NCBI GenBank assembly: GCA_004078665.1 | Contig: SCFO01000012.1 | Location: 1-51,821, forward strand | Length of the DNA stretch: 51,821 nucleotides | Source of the DNA: Halobacillus fulvus | GTDB lineage: Bacteria; Bacillota; Bacilli; Bacillales; Halobacillaceae | Direction: 5' to 3' | Shown here: piece after piece, positions 34,731 through 43,462 of the stretch | How positions within the stretch are numbered: the first letter of the stretch is position 1 | Layout: each line of letters begins with the position of its first letter | Translations under genes and position numbers: made by a program | Notes under the pieces: generated by a model | Told to the model about the DNA's origin: nothing | Databases searched by the model: none | Seen by the model: only the letters and a program-made list of their open reading frames with translations

Positions 34731-35726
34731 ATGAAAAAATTAATCAATGATCCAAATGATATCGTAACGGAAATGCTCGATGGCTTTGTCGCGGCTTATC
34801 CAAATGCTGTACGAAGAGTTCCTGATACAACTGTCATTGTTCGAAAAGATTCTCCTGTTGAAAATAAAGTCGGGCTGATCAGCGGCGGTGGAAGTGGTCA
34901 CGAGCCCGCCCACGCCGGATTCGTGGGCCACGGAATGCTCGACGCAGCTGTTGCGGGTGAAGTCTTCACCTCCCCGACACCGGACCAGGTGTTTGAAGCG
35001 ATCAAAGCGGTCGACAGTGGTGCGGGTGTTTTACTTGTCATCAAAAACTACACGGGTGACGTCATGAACTTTGAAATGGCGGCTGAGCTTGCCGAAGCGG
35101 AAGGCATCAAAGTCGACCATGTCGTCGTCAATGATGACGTGGCGGTTGAGGACAGTTCGTTCACAACGGGACGCCGTGGGGTAGCCGGCACCGTATTCGT
35201 CCATAAAATTGCCGGAGCTTTAGCAGCTGAAGGGGCTTCCCTTGAAGAAGTGAAGGCTGTGGCAGAAAAAGTGATCCATAATGTGAAAACGATGGGAATG
35301 GCACTGAAGCCGTGTATCATGCCAGCTTCCGGTGAACCAGGTTTCGAATTGGCCGAGGACGAGATGGAAATCGGAATCGGGATTCACGGAGAGCCAGGAA
35401 GTGAAACGAAGAAAATGGCAAGCGCGAATGAGATCGTTGACGAACTGATGGAGCATGTTTTGCCTGAACTCGAACTGTCCGGTTCGGATGAAGTCGCTGT
35501 GATGGTCAACGGTATGGGCGCAACTCCTGCAATGGAATTATACGTGTTGAACAAGCGTGTCCAGGAACAGCTTTCTGAAAAAGGCATTGGTGTTCATGAA
35601 ACGTTTGTCGGGGATTACATGACAGCCCTTGAAATGGCAGGTTTTTCGATTACCCTGTTGAAGGTGGATGATGAGCTTAAGAAACTACTCGATGCCCCAT
35701 CCAAAGCGCCAGCATTTTTAAAGTAA
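34731..35726 (+). CDS. dhaK: PTS-dependent dihydroxyacetone kinase, subunit DhaK
   Basis: A 331-residue dihydroxyacetone-binding subunit. SGGGSGHEPAHAGFVG (51-66) is the substrate loop, and His219 in GIGIHGEPGSE is the residue that binds dihydroxyacetone covalently as a hemiaminal. Asp110 of NYTGDVMNF is the conserved acid. GAAGGAG precedes the ATG. It works with DhaL and DhaM, encoded next, taking phosphate from PEP through the PTS rather than from free ATP. Confidence 0.96.
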   Translation: MKKLINDPNDIVTEMLDGFVAAYPNAVRRVPDTTVIVRKDSPVENKVGLISGGGSGHEPAHAGFVGHGMLDAAVAGEVFTSPTPDQVFEAIKAVDSGAGVLLVIKNYTGDVMNFEMAAELAEAEGIKVDHVVVNDDVAVEDSSFTTGRRGVAGTVFVHKIAGALAAEGASLEEVKAVAEKVIHNVKTMGMALKPCIMPASGEPGFELAEDEMEIGIGIHGEPGSETKKMASANEIVDELMEHVLPELELSGSDEVAVMVNGMGATPAMELYVLNKRVQEQLSEKGIGVHETFVGDYMTALEMAGFSITLLKVDDELKKLLDAPSKAPAFLK

Positions 35727-35828
35727 TTTCCAACGCCTCCAAGCTAAGCTCTGGCATGAAAAACGGAAACTCTTTAGCCACAACACGAAGTTTTACTAGA
35801 ACTATGTAATACAAAGGAGGATGATTTT

Positions 35829-36440
35829 GTGAATCTCGATGTACAAACTACGATCGCATGGATCCAGAAATTGAATGATAAAATACAATCGAACAAAGAC
35901 CATCTGACTTCACTCGACCGTGCCATCGGGGACGGGGACCACGGCATCAACATGGCTCGTGGCTTTCAGGAAGTGAGCAAAGTCATCGAAGGTGCCGAAT
36001 TTTCCTCCCCTTCCGATGTCCTGAAAAAGGTAGCGACGACCGTCATGTCGAAGGTAGGAGGGGCTTCCGGTCCGTTGTACGGGACCGCTTTTCTAAAAAT
36101 GTCGATGGCGAATAAAGAGGAAACGGTGGACGGAGATGGACTTGCTGGGATGTTAGAGGAAGCTTTGGCTGGCATCAAGCAGCGTGGAAAAGCGGAAAAA
36201 GGTGAAAAGACGATGGTCGACGTTTGGGAACCTGTAGTAGAAGCGATGAACGAAGAGTTCGACTCTGGTCGTTTGCGCGAGGTCGCCCAATCTTCAATGG
36301 AAGCAACAGAAGAGCTGAAGGCGACCAAAGGAAGGGCTGCCTATTTGAAAGACCGTTCGATCGGACACTTGGATCCTGGCTCTGTCTCGTCTTTTTACTT
36401 GTTTGAAGCAATGGCGGAAGCGCTAGAGGAGAGTGAGTAG
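35829..36440 (+). CDS. dhaL: Dihydroxyacetone kinase, ADP-binding subunit DhaL
   Basis: A 203-residue DhaL. The magnesium-ADP ligands are Asp30, Asp35 and Asp37 (SLDRAIGDGDHGINM), and the loop VGGASGPLYGTAF holds the nucleotide. It starts with GTG after AAAGGAGG. A 102-base gap separates it from dhaK, longer than the other gaps in the operon; I see no promoter or terminator there. ADP stays bound and is rephosphorylated by DhaM. Confidence 0.95.
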   Translation: MNLDVQTTIAWIQKLNDKIQSNKDHLTSLDRAIGDGDHGINMARGFQEVSKVIEGAEFSSPSDVLKKVATTVMSKVGGASGPLYGTAFLKMSMANKEETVDGDGLAGMLEEALAGIKQRGKAEKGEKTMVDVWEPVVEAMNEEFDSGRLREVAQSSMEATEELKATKGRAAYLKDRSIGHLDPGSVSSFYLFEAMAEALEESE

Positions 36441-36443
36441 GCG

Positions 36444-36818
36444 ATGGCTGTCGGAATCGTATTAGTCTCACATAGCGAAAAGGTGACAGAAGGATTGAAG
36501 GAGCTGCTGCATCAGGTCGTAGGCGAAGGGAAAATCGTATCGGCTGGTGGAGACGAAGACGGAATCGGTACAATTTTTGAACGGATTCAGGCTGCTCTTG
36601 AAGAGGTCGAAGGAGAGACGATCGTTTTTTACGATCTCGGAAGTGCCAAAATGAATGCGGAAATGGCGATTGAGGTGGCAGAGCGTGACGACATTCATTT
36701 AACGTCGGCTCCGATCGTGGAAGGCGCCTACCTTGCAGCTGTGGAATCTAGTATAGGCAAATCACTCGAGGACATCAAAGCGTCATTGGAAAAAGAATTC
36801 CATATAGAAGAAGACTAA
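36444..36818 (+). CDS. dhaM: Dihydroxyacetone kinase phosphotransferase subunit DhaM (EIIA-only form)
   Basis: A 124-residue protein with only the mannose-type EIIA domain: GIVLVSHSEKVTEGL with phospho-accepting His10, then FYDLGSAKMNAEMAIE. The HPr and truncated EI domains fused on in Escherichia coli DhaM are absent, as is usual in Firmicutes, so general HPr must supply phosphate. It starts three bases after dhaL. A terminator follows at once. Confidence 0.93.
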   Translation: MAVGIVLVSHSEKVTEGLKELLHQVVGEGKIVSAGGDEDGIGTIFERIQAALEEVEGETIVFYDLGSAKMNAEMAIEVAERDDIHLTSAPIVEGAYLAAVESSIGKSLEDIKASLEKEFHIEED

Positions 36819-36844
36819 CCCGGCTTGCTTCAGCCGGGTTTTCG
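36817..36844 (+). terminator. Terminator of the glp-dha operon
   Basis: AACCCGGCT / AGCCGGGTT with a six-base loop and a T-rich tail, overlapping the dhaM stop codon. Confidence 0.88.
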
Positions 36845-36877
36845 TTTTTGGAAAATGCCAAATGTTTTGCCTCAATG

Positions 36878-37030
36878 TTATTTGATAAGTCTCTCCAACT
36901 GATTTAATAAATCATCCAATTCCTGAGATATTTTCAATAGTTCATGGTACTCTACCGGCTGTGAATATGCCTCATACATCTTCAAGCGAACTTTTTCAAT
37001 TTTTGTTTCTAGGCATTCGATTGTAGGCAT
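36878..37030 (-). CDS. Spo0E-like sporulation aspartyl-phosphate phosphatase
   Basis: A 50-residue reading frame too short for ordinary ORF cut-offs. It starts with ATG after AAGGGGT and carries the Spo0E-family signature: a first helix (ECLETKIEKVRLKMYEAY) and then SQELDDLLNQLERL, where SQELD is the catalytic motif. The usual final Tyr of the 'LDxLIxxY' pattern is Leu here. Such proteins dephosphorylate Spo0A~P and delay sporulation. It is convergent with the dha operon and stands alone. Confidence 0.85.
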   Translation of the reverse strand: MPTIECLETKIEKVRLKMYEAYSQPVEYHELLKISQELDDLLNQLERLIK

Positions 37031-37186
37031 TGATGTACCCCTTTAGGTATGTTTTTTGTTTATCTATTCCCTTTTAAAGGAAAAATAAACAGGGTTTGTA
37101 TAAGGGGCATGATGGTGTATAAAGCTTCCAACTTACATTTGGTTTCCCTTATAATAAAGAAAGACTATTCCATTGGAGGCATGTAT

Positions 37187-37945
37187 ATGAAATATATCCG
37201 CTTTGAGAAAGAAGGAACGATTCGTTACGGCATCTTAGAAGGAACGATGATTAAAGAGCTTGATCAGTCTTACATAACCGGCAAAGCAAAAGAAACTTCT
37301 GTCTCCTACAGCTTGTCAGAGGTCACCGTTTTAGCGCCTGTAAATCCAGCTCAAGTTTTGTGTATCGGGTTGAATTATGAATTGCATGCTAAAGAGCAAG
37401 GTAAACCGCTTCCGGAAGAACCGATGATGTTCATGGTGTCTCCGAGTGCCGTGATTGGAGATGGAGACGACTTCGAATTGGCAAAGCCTGAACATCGGAT
37501 TGATTACGAGGCAGAGCTTGCGGTCGTCATCGGAAAAGAAGCGAAGAATCTGACAAGAGAAAATGCGCTCTCTCATGTGTTCGGATACACGTGTGGGAAT
37601 GATGTCTCTGATCGTGATTTCCAGAAAAAGGACAAGCAGTACACACGCGCTAAATCATTTGCCGGGTATAAACCGCTTGGTCCCGTCATTGAAACCGAGC
37701 TGAATCCAAATGATGTTGAAGTCAAATTGACATTGAACGGGAAAGTCAGACAACAGTCCCGTACAACCGATTTGATTCATGATGTGGAGGAGATTTTGGT
37801 CAAAGCGACGGAAGTGATGACGCTGCAACCTGGTGATGTCATTTTGACTGGGACACCTGAGGGAGTCGGACCGCTATCTCCTGGGGACCGGATCGAAGTA
37901 GAAATCGAAGGAATCGGTAAGCTGACAAATACAGTCCGTCCTTAA
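37187..37945 (+). CDS. Fumarylacetoacetate hydrolase family protein
   Basis: A 252-residue member of the FAH superfamily (hydratases, decarboxylases and acylpyruvate hydrolases). Motifs: VLCIGLNYELHAKEQG, the metal ligands Glu108, Glu110 (DYEAELAVVIG) and Asp139 (GNDVSDRDFQ), a basic KSFAGYKPLGP segment, and ILTGTPEGVGPL near the end. Similar to Bacillus YisK. The substrate cannot be told from the sequence. Start at ATG 37187, seven bases after GGAGG; 46 codons of upstream frame have no such site. A hairpin with T run follows at 37953. Confidence 0.87.
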   Translation: MKYIRFEKEGTIRYGILEGTMIKELDQSYITGKAKETSVSYSLSEVTVLAPVNPAQVLCIGLNYELHAKEQGKPLPEEPMMFMVSPSAVIGDGDDFELAKPEHRIDYEAELAVVIGKEAKNLTRENALSHVFGYTCGNDVSDRDFQKKDKQYTRAKSFAGYKPLGPVIETELNPNDVEVKLTLNGKVRQQSRTTDLIHDVEEILVKATEVMTLQPGDVILTGTPEGVGPLSPGDRIEVEIEGIGKLTNTVRP

Positions 37946-37952
37946 AGTGAGG

Positions 37953-37987
37953 CAGGTATAGAACATTGGTTCTATATCTGTTTTTTT
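37953..37987 (+). terminator. Terminator of the FAH-family gene
   Basis: CAGGTATAGAAC / GTTCTATATCTG with a four-base loop and seven T. Confidence 0.88.
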
Positions 37988-38056
37988 GCGGGAAGACTTC
38001 TCATAACCTCCTCGCTCCACTATAATAGGGAAAACAATGTCGAAAGGTGAGGTTTC

Positions 38057-38956
38057 ATGATTTCCAGCAACCCTCAAATTGAACAATATTTAACAAACAA
38101 CCAAAATAGTGCCCGTCTGCTTGTCAGTTGTCCCGACCAGCCGGGGATCGTTTCCACGATTTCTACTCTATTATTTGAACATGGTGCCAATATCGTCGAA
38201 TCGAGCCAGTACACCACGGATCCGTCTGAGGGGACGTTCTTTTTAAGAATTGTGTTTGAAGCCGACGATTTGCGGAATAAAGAGGAAGCTATCCGAGGTT
38301 CATTTGAAAAGGTGGCCGATCAGTTCTCTATGAAGTGGACGCTTTCTTTTCTTTATCAGCTCAAGAAAACAGCGATTTTCGCCTCCAAAGATATCTCTTG
38401 CCTGCGTGAGCTTTTGTATCAGTGGGAAAGCGGCGATTTACTGACGGATATTGCACTTGTGATCAGTAATCATGAAACGGGCCGCGAGATTGTAGAGTCG
38501 TTCGGTATTCCTTTTTATTACATACCGGCGAACAAAGATATTCGTGATGAAGTAGAAACGAAGCAGTTGGATCTTTTGCAGGAGTATGACATTGACTTGA
38601 TTGTTTTGGCAAGATATATGCAAATTTTGACGCCGAACTTTGTCGAAGCTTATCCAGCTCAAATCATCAATATCCACCATTCGTTCCTGCCAGCCTTTAT
38701 CGGAGCGAGTCCTCATAAGCGGGCATATGACCGCGGCGTGAAATTGATTGGCGCGACGTCTCACTATGTGACGAACGATCTTGATGAAGGACCGATCATC
38801 GAACAGGATGTCATCCGAGTCGATCATCGTAATAGTGTGAAGGATTTGAAGAAGAAAGGCCGTCTGATCGAGCGGAGCGTCCTTGCGCGTGGGGTGAAGT
38901 GGCACCTTGAAGACCGGCTGATTGTGCACGAGAACAAAACCATCGTATTTGCTTGA
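38057..38956 (+). CDS. purU: Formyltetrahydrofolate deformylase
   Basis: A 299-residue PurU, which hydrolyses 10-formyl-tetrahydrofolate to formate and tetrahydrofolate and balances one-carbon pools. The N-terminal ACT domain (RLLVSCPDQPGIVSTISTLL) precedes a formyltransferase fold with the catalytic set NIHHSFLPAFIGASPHKRAY (Asn, His) and ATSHYVTNDLDEGPII (Asp). AAAGGTGAGG precedes the ATG. Monocistronic, with a strong terminator. Confidence 0.95.
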   Translation: MISSNPQIEQYLTNNQNSARLLVSCPDQPGIVSTISTLLFEHGANIVESSQYTTDPSEGTFFLRIVFEADDLRNKEEAIRGSFEKVADQFSMKWTLSFLYQLKKTAIFASKDISCLRELLYQWESGDLLTDIALVISNHETGREIVESFGIPFYYIPANKDIRDEVETKQLDLLQEYDIDLIVLARYMQILTPNFVEAYPAQIINIHHSFLPAFIGASPHKRAYDRGVKLIGATSHYVTNDLDEGPIIEQDVIRVDHRNSVKDLKKKGRLIERSVLARGVKWHLEDRLIVHENKTIVFA

Positions 38957-38971
38957 TAATGTAAAAAAATG

Positions 38972-39021
38972 AAAAGCATGCATCATGAAAACAATGAGTC
39001 GTTTTCATGATGCATGCTTTT
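38972..39021. terminator. Strong hairpin terminator after purU
   Basis: A 21-base perfect inverted repeat (starts AAAAGCATGCATCATG) around an eight-base loop. It ends in TTTT. Confidence 0.85.
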
Positions 39022-39056
39022 GTTGTGGAATGGGAAAGTACTAGTGAGGTGATCAC

Positions 39057-40586
39057 ATGAAGACACGATGGATTTTTGGAAACCAATTATGTCATGACTT
39101 ACCGATTTTAAAAGAGGCGGATAAAAAGAACGATGTCATCCTGATGATCGAGGCGAAGTCCCGGTCCTTGTGGCAATCTTATCATAAACAAAAATTGACG
39201 CTCATTTTCTCTGCAATGCGCCATTTTGCTGAGGAGTTGAAGGAAAAAGGGTACACCGTCGATTACCGAAAGGCGGACTCGTTTCAAAAAGGATGGGAAG
39301 AGCATAAGAAGGACTATGAGCCGGATTCTGTCCATCTTACTCATGTCTCAGACAGCCGGATGGAGAAAGCGCTAAAAAAGTGGCAAGAGGGGCTTCCGAA
39401 AAAGATTGATGTTCATTATGAGTCAGAAAAGCCATTGTTTTTACTTGATAAAGAGGAAGCGAAGGGAAGGCTGAAGGGAGATGGTCCCTGGAAGGCCGAC
39501 AGCTTTTACAGGAATCTACGCAAGGATTTCGATATTCTGATGGAGGATGATCAGCCAGTGGGCGGAAAATGGTCCTATGATCAGGAGAACCGGAAGCCCG
39601 CCAAAGATGGCGTAGAATTCGAGAAGGCGCGAAGGTTTCGGCCGGATGATGTCACAAAACAAGTGATGGAAGAGGTTGAGGGAACATTCGGCGATCACCC
39701 TGGAAAACTTGATTCGTTTCCGTGGCCGGTGAAACGTGAGGAAGCGTTAAAGGCTTTAAATCAATTTATATCGGACAGGCTGCCGACGTTCGGCACCTAT
39801 CAGGATGCGATGCTTACGGGAGATGCTTATATGTCACATTCCTTGCTTTCCTCTGCGATCAATATCGGTTTGCTGACCCCAGAGGAAGTGATGGATAAAG
39901 CAGAACAGGCTTATTATGATGGGACAGCTCCTTTGAATGCGGTGGAAGGATTTATCCGCCAAATTGTCGGGTGGCGTGAGTATATGCGTGCGGTCTATTT
40001 GAAAAAAATGCCCGCGTATAAAAAGGTCAATGAGCTCAAGCATGAGGCCGATCTTCCCTCTTTCTTCTGGGACGGGAAAGTGACGATGAAATGCATGTCC
40101 GAATCGCTGAAGCCTGTTGTAGATGTCGGCTATAACCATCACATCCAGCGGCTGATGGTGCTCGGCAATTTTGCTAATGCGTTCGCGATTTCGCCTCAGC
40201 AGACAGCGGACTGGTTCAATGAAATGTACATTGATGCGTATGATTGGGTCGTGCTTCCGAATGTGCTCGGTATGGCTTTGTTCGCAGATGGGGGTCTGTT
40301 GTCGACGAAGCCTTATGTCTCTTCAGGAAAATACATTCATAAAATGAGCGATTACTGCAAATCCTGTCCATTCAATGTCCAACACCAAACCGAAGACGAT
40401 GCCTGTCCATTCAATGCCCTGTATTGGGATTTTCTCGATCGTCATGAAGACAAGCTCGGAGATAATCCGAGGATGAAGCTGATTTACAGTCAGTGGGGTA
40501 AACGTGATCCTGAGAAGAAGGATGCGATTAAGAAAAAGGCGGCATCTCTGAAGCAACAGCTGACAAAAGGGGCGTTCCATGAATAA
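39057..40586 (+). CDS. Iron-sulfur photolyase/cryptochrome (FeS-BCP, PhrB type)
   Basis: A 509-residue member of the photolyase-related FeS-BCP group, which includes prokaryotic (6-4) photolyases. The N-terminal Rossmann domain starts RWIFGNQLCHDLP. The FAD domain includes EGFIRQIVGWREYMRAVY. Four cysteines at 346, 434, 437 and 450 (MKCMSES, YCKSCPFN, DACPFNALYW) have exactly the spacing of the [4Fe-4S] ligands of Agrobacterium PhrB. It would repair UV lesions with light, sensible for a floating, pigmented halophile. AGTGAGGTG precedes the ATG. Confidence 0.92.
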   Translation: MKTRWIFGNQLCHDLPILKEADKKNDVILMIEAKSRSLWQSYHKQKLTLIFSAMRHFAEELKEKGYTVDYRKADSFQKGWEEHKKDYEPDSVHLTHVSDSRMEKALKKWQEGLPKKIDVHYESEKPLFLLDKEEAKGRLKGDGPWKADSFYRNLRKDFDILMEDDQPVGGKWSYDQENRKPAKDGVEFEKARRFRPDDVTKQVMEEVEGTFGDHPGKLDSFPWPVKREEALKALNQFISDRLPTFGTYQDAMLTGDAYMSHSLLSSAINIGLLTPEEVMDKAEQAYYDGTAPLNAVEGFIRQIVGWREYMRAVYLKKMPAYKKVNELKHEADLPSFFWDGKVTMKCMSESLKPVVDVGYNHHIQRLMVLGNFANAFAISPQQTADWFNEMYIDAYDWVVLPNVLGMALFADGGLLSTKPYVSSGKYIHKMSDYCKSCPFNVQHQTEDDACPFNALYWDFLDRHEDKLGDNPRMKLIYSQWGKRDPEKKDAIKKKAASLKQQLTKGAFHE

Positions 40587-40680
40587 CCTGTGACGTTCGG
40601 CTCAATGGCTAACGGAAGACAGTGAGCCGATCTTCCTTTATAATGATGTACGGATATCAAGGAACGAGAGGAGTTACAGC

Positions 40681-41670
40681 ATGAAGAAAGTTGGCAGAAA
40701 CGACCCATGCCCTTGTGGGAGTGGGAAAAAGTATAAGAAATGTTGCGGAAATAACAAGGTGATTGAATTTCCGAGTACGATTGTAAAGGATGAGCTGGAT
40801 CAAGCGTTTCAGCGTTTTCAAGATTACGTGGTGAATGAGCACCCCGAATTGTTGCCGCAAATGAAACCTAAGACTCAAGAGGAGCATTTGGAGCAGTTCT
40901 TCGGTTTGCTTCAGTCCTGCATTTATGAAAAACAAGACGATGGACAATCCGTAATGGAGATGTTTGTTGAAAAGGAAAAAGAAGCGATCACACGTCCGTT
41001 GACGAAAGAATCACTTTCAGCCTGGCCAGATGCGAAAGCTAGTCTTTTCAAACTTCAACGTGAAGATGGTCCTGTAACCGTTGAAGATTTATTCGACGGG
41101 GAAGTTTATCAGGTTGCAAAGGAATCGATTCCGTTGGAGGAGCTGGCCTCCGCCCCTTATTATTTGGGAGTCTTGATGAGGTGGGGCAATGTGCACCAGT
41201 TCATGCCGATTGCGATTCCTGAAACGGAAGAACACTACAAAGAATTCGAGCAGCATTTTGAATTGGAATTCGGAAAAGAAGTGAAATCAGGACAAACGAA
41301 GAGTGAGTACTTCGCTTCTACATTATCCGATCAGTTCCGTACCTGGGTTTATCGTGAAGCAGGTTCAGAGGATGAGGATTCTTCTGACTGGGAGGCGAAG
41401 CCGAAGGAAAAAGAAGTGCTTGAGCTTTTTGAAGAGTCGGTGGAAGAATCACTCAAGGATGAAACGAACTATCCAGCCGTTAAAAGGTCATGGATGAACT
41501 TCTGTGAGGACAAGCATCCGACTATCCGTAAAGCAGCGGTGTTTGCGGCGACGCTTGAGTATATGCTAGCGGGTACGGAAGGGATTACGCAAAAGCAAGT
41601 GGCTCAAAAATATGGGGTCAGTCCGAACAGTATTTCGAGAAGAATGGATGAAATCAAGGTCTATATGTAG
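40681..41670 (+). CDS. SEC-C motif protein with C-terminal helix-turn-helix
   Basis: A 329-residue protein. The first 23 residues hold a SEC-C zinc motif, [18 protein letters not shown], the same element as at the end of SecA but here at the N-terminus. The middle is acidic and of unknown fold. The last 40 residues form a helix-turn-helix, [21 protein letters not shown] zinc- and DNA-binding regulator is possible. GAGAGGAG precedes the ATG. Monocistronic. Confidence 0.8.
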   Translation: MKKVGRNDPCPCGSGKKYKKCCGNNKVIEFPSTIVKDELDQAFQRFQDYVVNEHPELLPQMKPKTQEEHLEQFFGLLQSCIYEKQDDGQSVMEMFVEKEKEAITRPLTKESLSAWPDAKASLFKLQREDGPVTVEDLFDGEVYQVAKESIPLEELASAPYYLGVLMRWGNVHQFMPIAIPETEEHYKEFEQHFELEFGKEVKSGQTKSEYFASTLSDQFRTWVYREAGSEDEDSSDWEAKPKEKEVLELFEESVEESLKDETNYPAVKRSWMNFCEDKHPTIRKAAVFAATLEYMLAGTEGITQKQVAQKYGVSPNSISRRMDEIKVYM

Positions 41671-41697
41671 GTTGATCCTTCGTTCTTATACGGAATA

Positions 41698-41822
41698 GGG
41701 GTGGTGGAGAAACAGCTCGCTTTCCTGTGGGGATGGTGGTGAGCCTCCTCGAGCTTGCAGCTCTGTGGGGTCTCACCTATCCATACATTCCCACGGGAGT
41801 CTCGCCGTTTCTCCACCACCCC
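41698..41822 (+). repeat. Structured palindromic repeat, copy 4
   Basis: Outer arms GGGGTGGTGGAGAAAC and its exact complement (41698-41713 and 41807-41822). GGTGAG (41738-41743) pairs with CTCACC (41772-41777), and GAGCT (41751-41755) with AGCTC (41759-41763). These stem sequences differ from other copies yet keep pairing. It lies in the 333-base gap 41671-42003, which has no gene. Confidence 0.85.
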
Positions 41823-41982
41823 TTCGATATTTGAAGGGTCATATAATGTGAAGCCTGGAGTTACGTCATTCCCGCCTCTCCTCTTAAAGTAGGAAAAGGT
41901 TGGCATCACTTATCGATCATTTTATCGGTTGACTTCTTTTTGCGCGCCTGTGCTATCTACCTTGATTTTTATAGAACAAAAC

Positions 41983-42038
41983 AAAAAACATCTCACCCGA
42001 TTGTCAGAGTCGCTGACTGGAGGGTGAGATGTTTTTTT
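41983..42038. terminator. Bidirectional terminator at the 3' end of the DUF624 gene
   Basis: AAAAAACATCTCACCC pairs with GGGTGAGATGTTTTTT, with an inner GTCAG/CTGAC stem. It includes the stop codon of the gene at 42004. Confidence 0.85.
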
Positions 42039-42630
42039 CTGTTTTTTCGAAAGCTCTTAGTCCGAAGAGCATGACGACAAAGGATAGCAGACTTCCGGTG
42101 AAGAAAAACAGCAACGACGGGAAAATAGCTAGAAAAAGCGGGAAGAACAGAATCACTAACATCATCAGAAAAGCTTCCATAGGATTCGCTAGCGCAATGG
42201 CTGCAGCTTTTAAAATCGTGGCGGAAATCGGAAGTTGGTAAAAGACGAGAACAGGGAACAGAAACAAGAGGGTCATTAAGTAGCCGACGAAAAGAATGAA
42301 TAAGAGAGGCATGAAAAATTGCAGGGATTCTACATAGTTGACGAACACGTAGTCGACATAGAGGACGTAGCCTGCGACTGCAAAAATCCATCCGGCACCG
42401 TTTGCTCTCCAGAAGTAAGAGAGGAAAGTTTTCCAAAAGGTCTGGAAAATGGGAACCTCTTCTTTTTGCAACCATTGATTTGCGATATGAAAGAGGGCAG
42501 CTGTAGCCGGAAAAAATCCGATCAGGACAAATCCGCCCATGGTAAACAAAAACCATAAGAGATTGACGTAGGCAAGCCGCGCGATCCAGACACAAAGAAT
42601 ATAAATCTTTTCCCATCCTTCCGTATACAC
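42004..42630 (-). CDS. DUF624 (YesL-family) membrane protein
   Basis: A 208-residue protein with about five or six membrane helices and the YesL-type N-terminus (GWEKIYILCVWIARLAYVNL, LWFLFTMGGFVLIGFFPATA). YesL proteins are often beside carbohydrate ABC transporters, but none is here. It begins with GTG eight bases after AAGGAGG. A larger overlapping frame on the same strand (41993-42664) has no ribosome binding site and no protein-like composition. Confidence 0.82.
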   Translation of the reverse strand: MYTEGWEKIYILCVWIARLAYVNLLWFLFTMGGFVLIGFFPATAALFHIANQWLQKEEVPIFQTFWKTFLSYFWRANGAGWIFAVAGYVLYVDYVFVNYVESLQFFMPLLFILFVGYLMTLLFLFPVLVFYQLPISATILKAAAIALANPMEAFLMMLVILFFPLFLAIFPSLLFFFTGSLLSFVVMLFGLRAFEKTEKNISPSSQRL

Positions 42631-42695
42631 GCACTTCGCCTCCTTTTTCTTTCAGTTTACCCATTTGTCGGCTTTCTCATGCCCTTTTGAACACA

Positions 42696-43271
42696 CTACA
42701 CCAAAAGAAGGCGGAACCAGTAGCCGGTCAGCTTGACGTATTCGCGAAAAGCAATTTGCTGATCCCGTTCATTCATGCTTCCTTCGGTAGAAAAGGAGGA
42801 GTCGGACACCGCATAGCTGAGTTCGATATTTGTCCCCTGGAACATGGAATGGAACGTCATTTTTGTCCGTCTTGTATGAAAATCGCTCGTAATGATGACC
42901 GCTGAATTCAACTCCTCCTCCACCATGATGTCTTTTGTATAAGCGGCATTCTCGAACGTGCTGTCGGCCTGCGTCTCTTCTACAATATCTTCGCCATCGA
43001 TTCCAAGCTCCATAGCACGTTGTTTTGTCGTAGAGGGTTCGTTAGCATTGGATAAAATGACAGTGTCCGCGACACCTTCCTGGTAGAGGTCCGCTGCTTT
43101 TTCTAAACGATCAGCCCCTCCGCTCAACACGATCAGCGCTTCTGAGGGCTCAGGATTTCCGTCAATCACAAGGAAGTCGCGGCCGAGCAGGCTGAACGTA
43201 ATCGTTACGGTGATGATCGTCAATGTGATGAGTCCTATAATAATGAGTAGAGCCGTTTTCAGACGCTTCAT
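42696..43271 (-). CDS. YdcF/DUF218-family membrane protein
   Basis: A 191-residue protein with one N-terminal membrane helix (TALLIIIGLITLTIITVTIT) and an outside DUF218 domain: ALIVLSGGADRLEKAADLYQ, ILSNANEPSTTKQRAMEL, STFENAAYTKD and VIITSDFHTRRTKMTF. The family includes SanA and YdcF, of unclear function in the envelope. ATG at 43271 follows TGAGGA; another ATG four codons upstream is possible. Confidence 0.82.
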   Translation of the reverse strand: MKRLKTALLIIIGLITLTIITVTITFSLLGRDFLVIDGNPEPSEALIVLSGGADRLEKAADLYQEGVADTVILSNANEPSTTKQRAMELGIDGEDIVEETQADSTFENAAYTKDIMVEEELNSAVIITSDFHTRRTKMTFHSMFQGTNIELSYAVSDSSFSTEGSMNERDQQIAFREYVKLTGYWFRLLLV

Positions 43272-43392
43272 ATGTATCCTCATTTCATTGGAAGATATAT
43301 GAGGTTATACCCTTCTTTTCGTTGTCGTTAACTTATAAATGGGAAAAGTTAGGGGTTTTGATTTAAAGGTTTATCACTCATGGGATCTTTAG

Positions 43393-43406
43393 ATTAAGCG
43401 CTTGCA
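43393..43406. promoter_or_regulatory. cre-like or LacI-family operator before the GH32 gene
   Basis: ATTAAGCGCTTGCA has the perfect centre AAGCGCTT and agrees with the ideal cre at 10 of 14 positions. A TATAAT lies 12 bases downstream (43418-43423), so the site overlaps the -35 region. It could bind CcpA or a sucrose repressor of the LacI family. Confidence 0.55.
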
Positions 43407-43462
43407 AAGGATTGTAGTATAATAGTCATTATATATTTTTTCGAATAGAGAGGATTTTTCTA

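Noticed and set aside
41993-42664. 223-codon minus-strand frame overlapping the DUF624 gene
   Set aside because: The +1 frame gives a Cys/Arg/Ser-rich product with no family, while the frame at 42004-42630 gives a clean membrane protein with a well-placed ribosome binding site.
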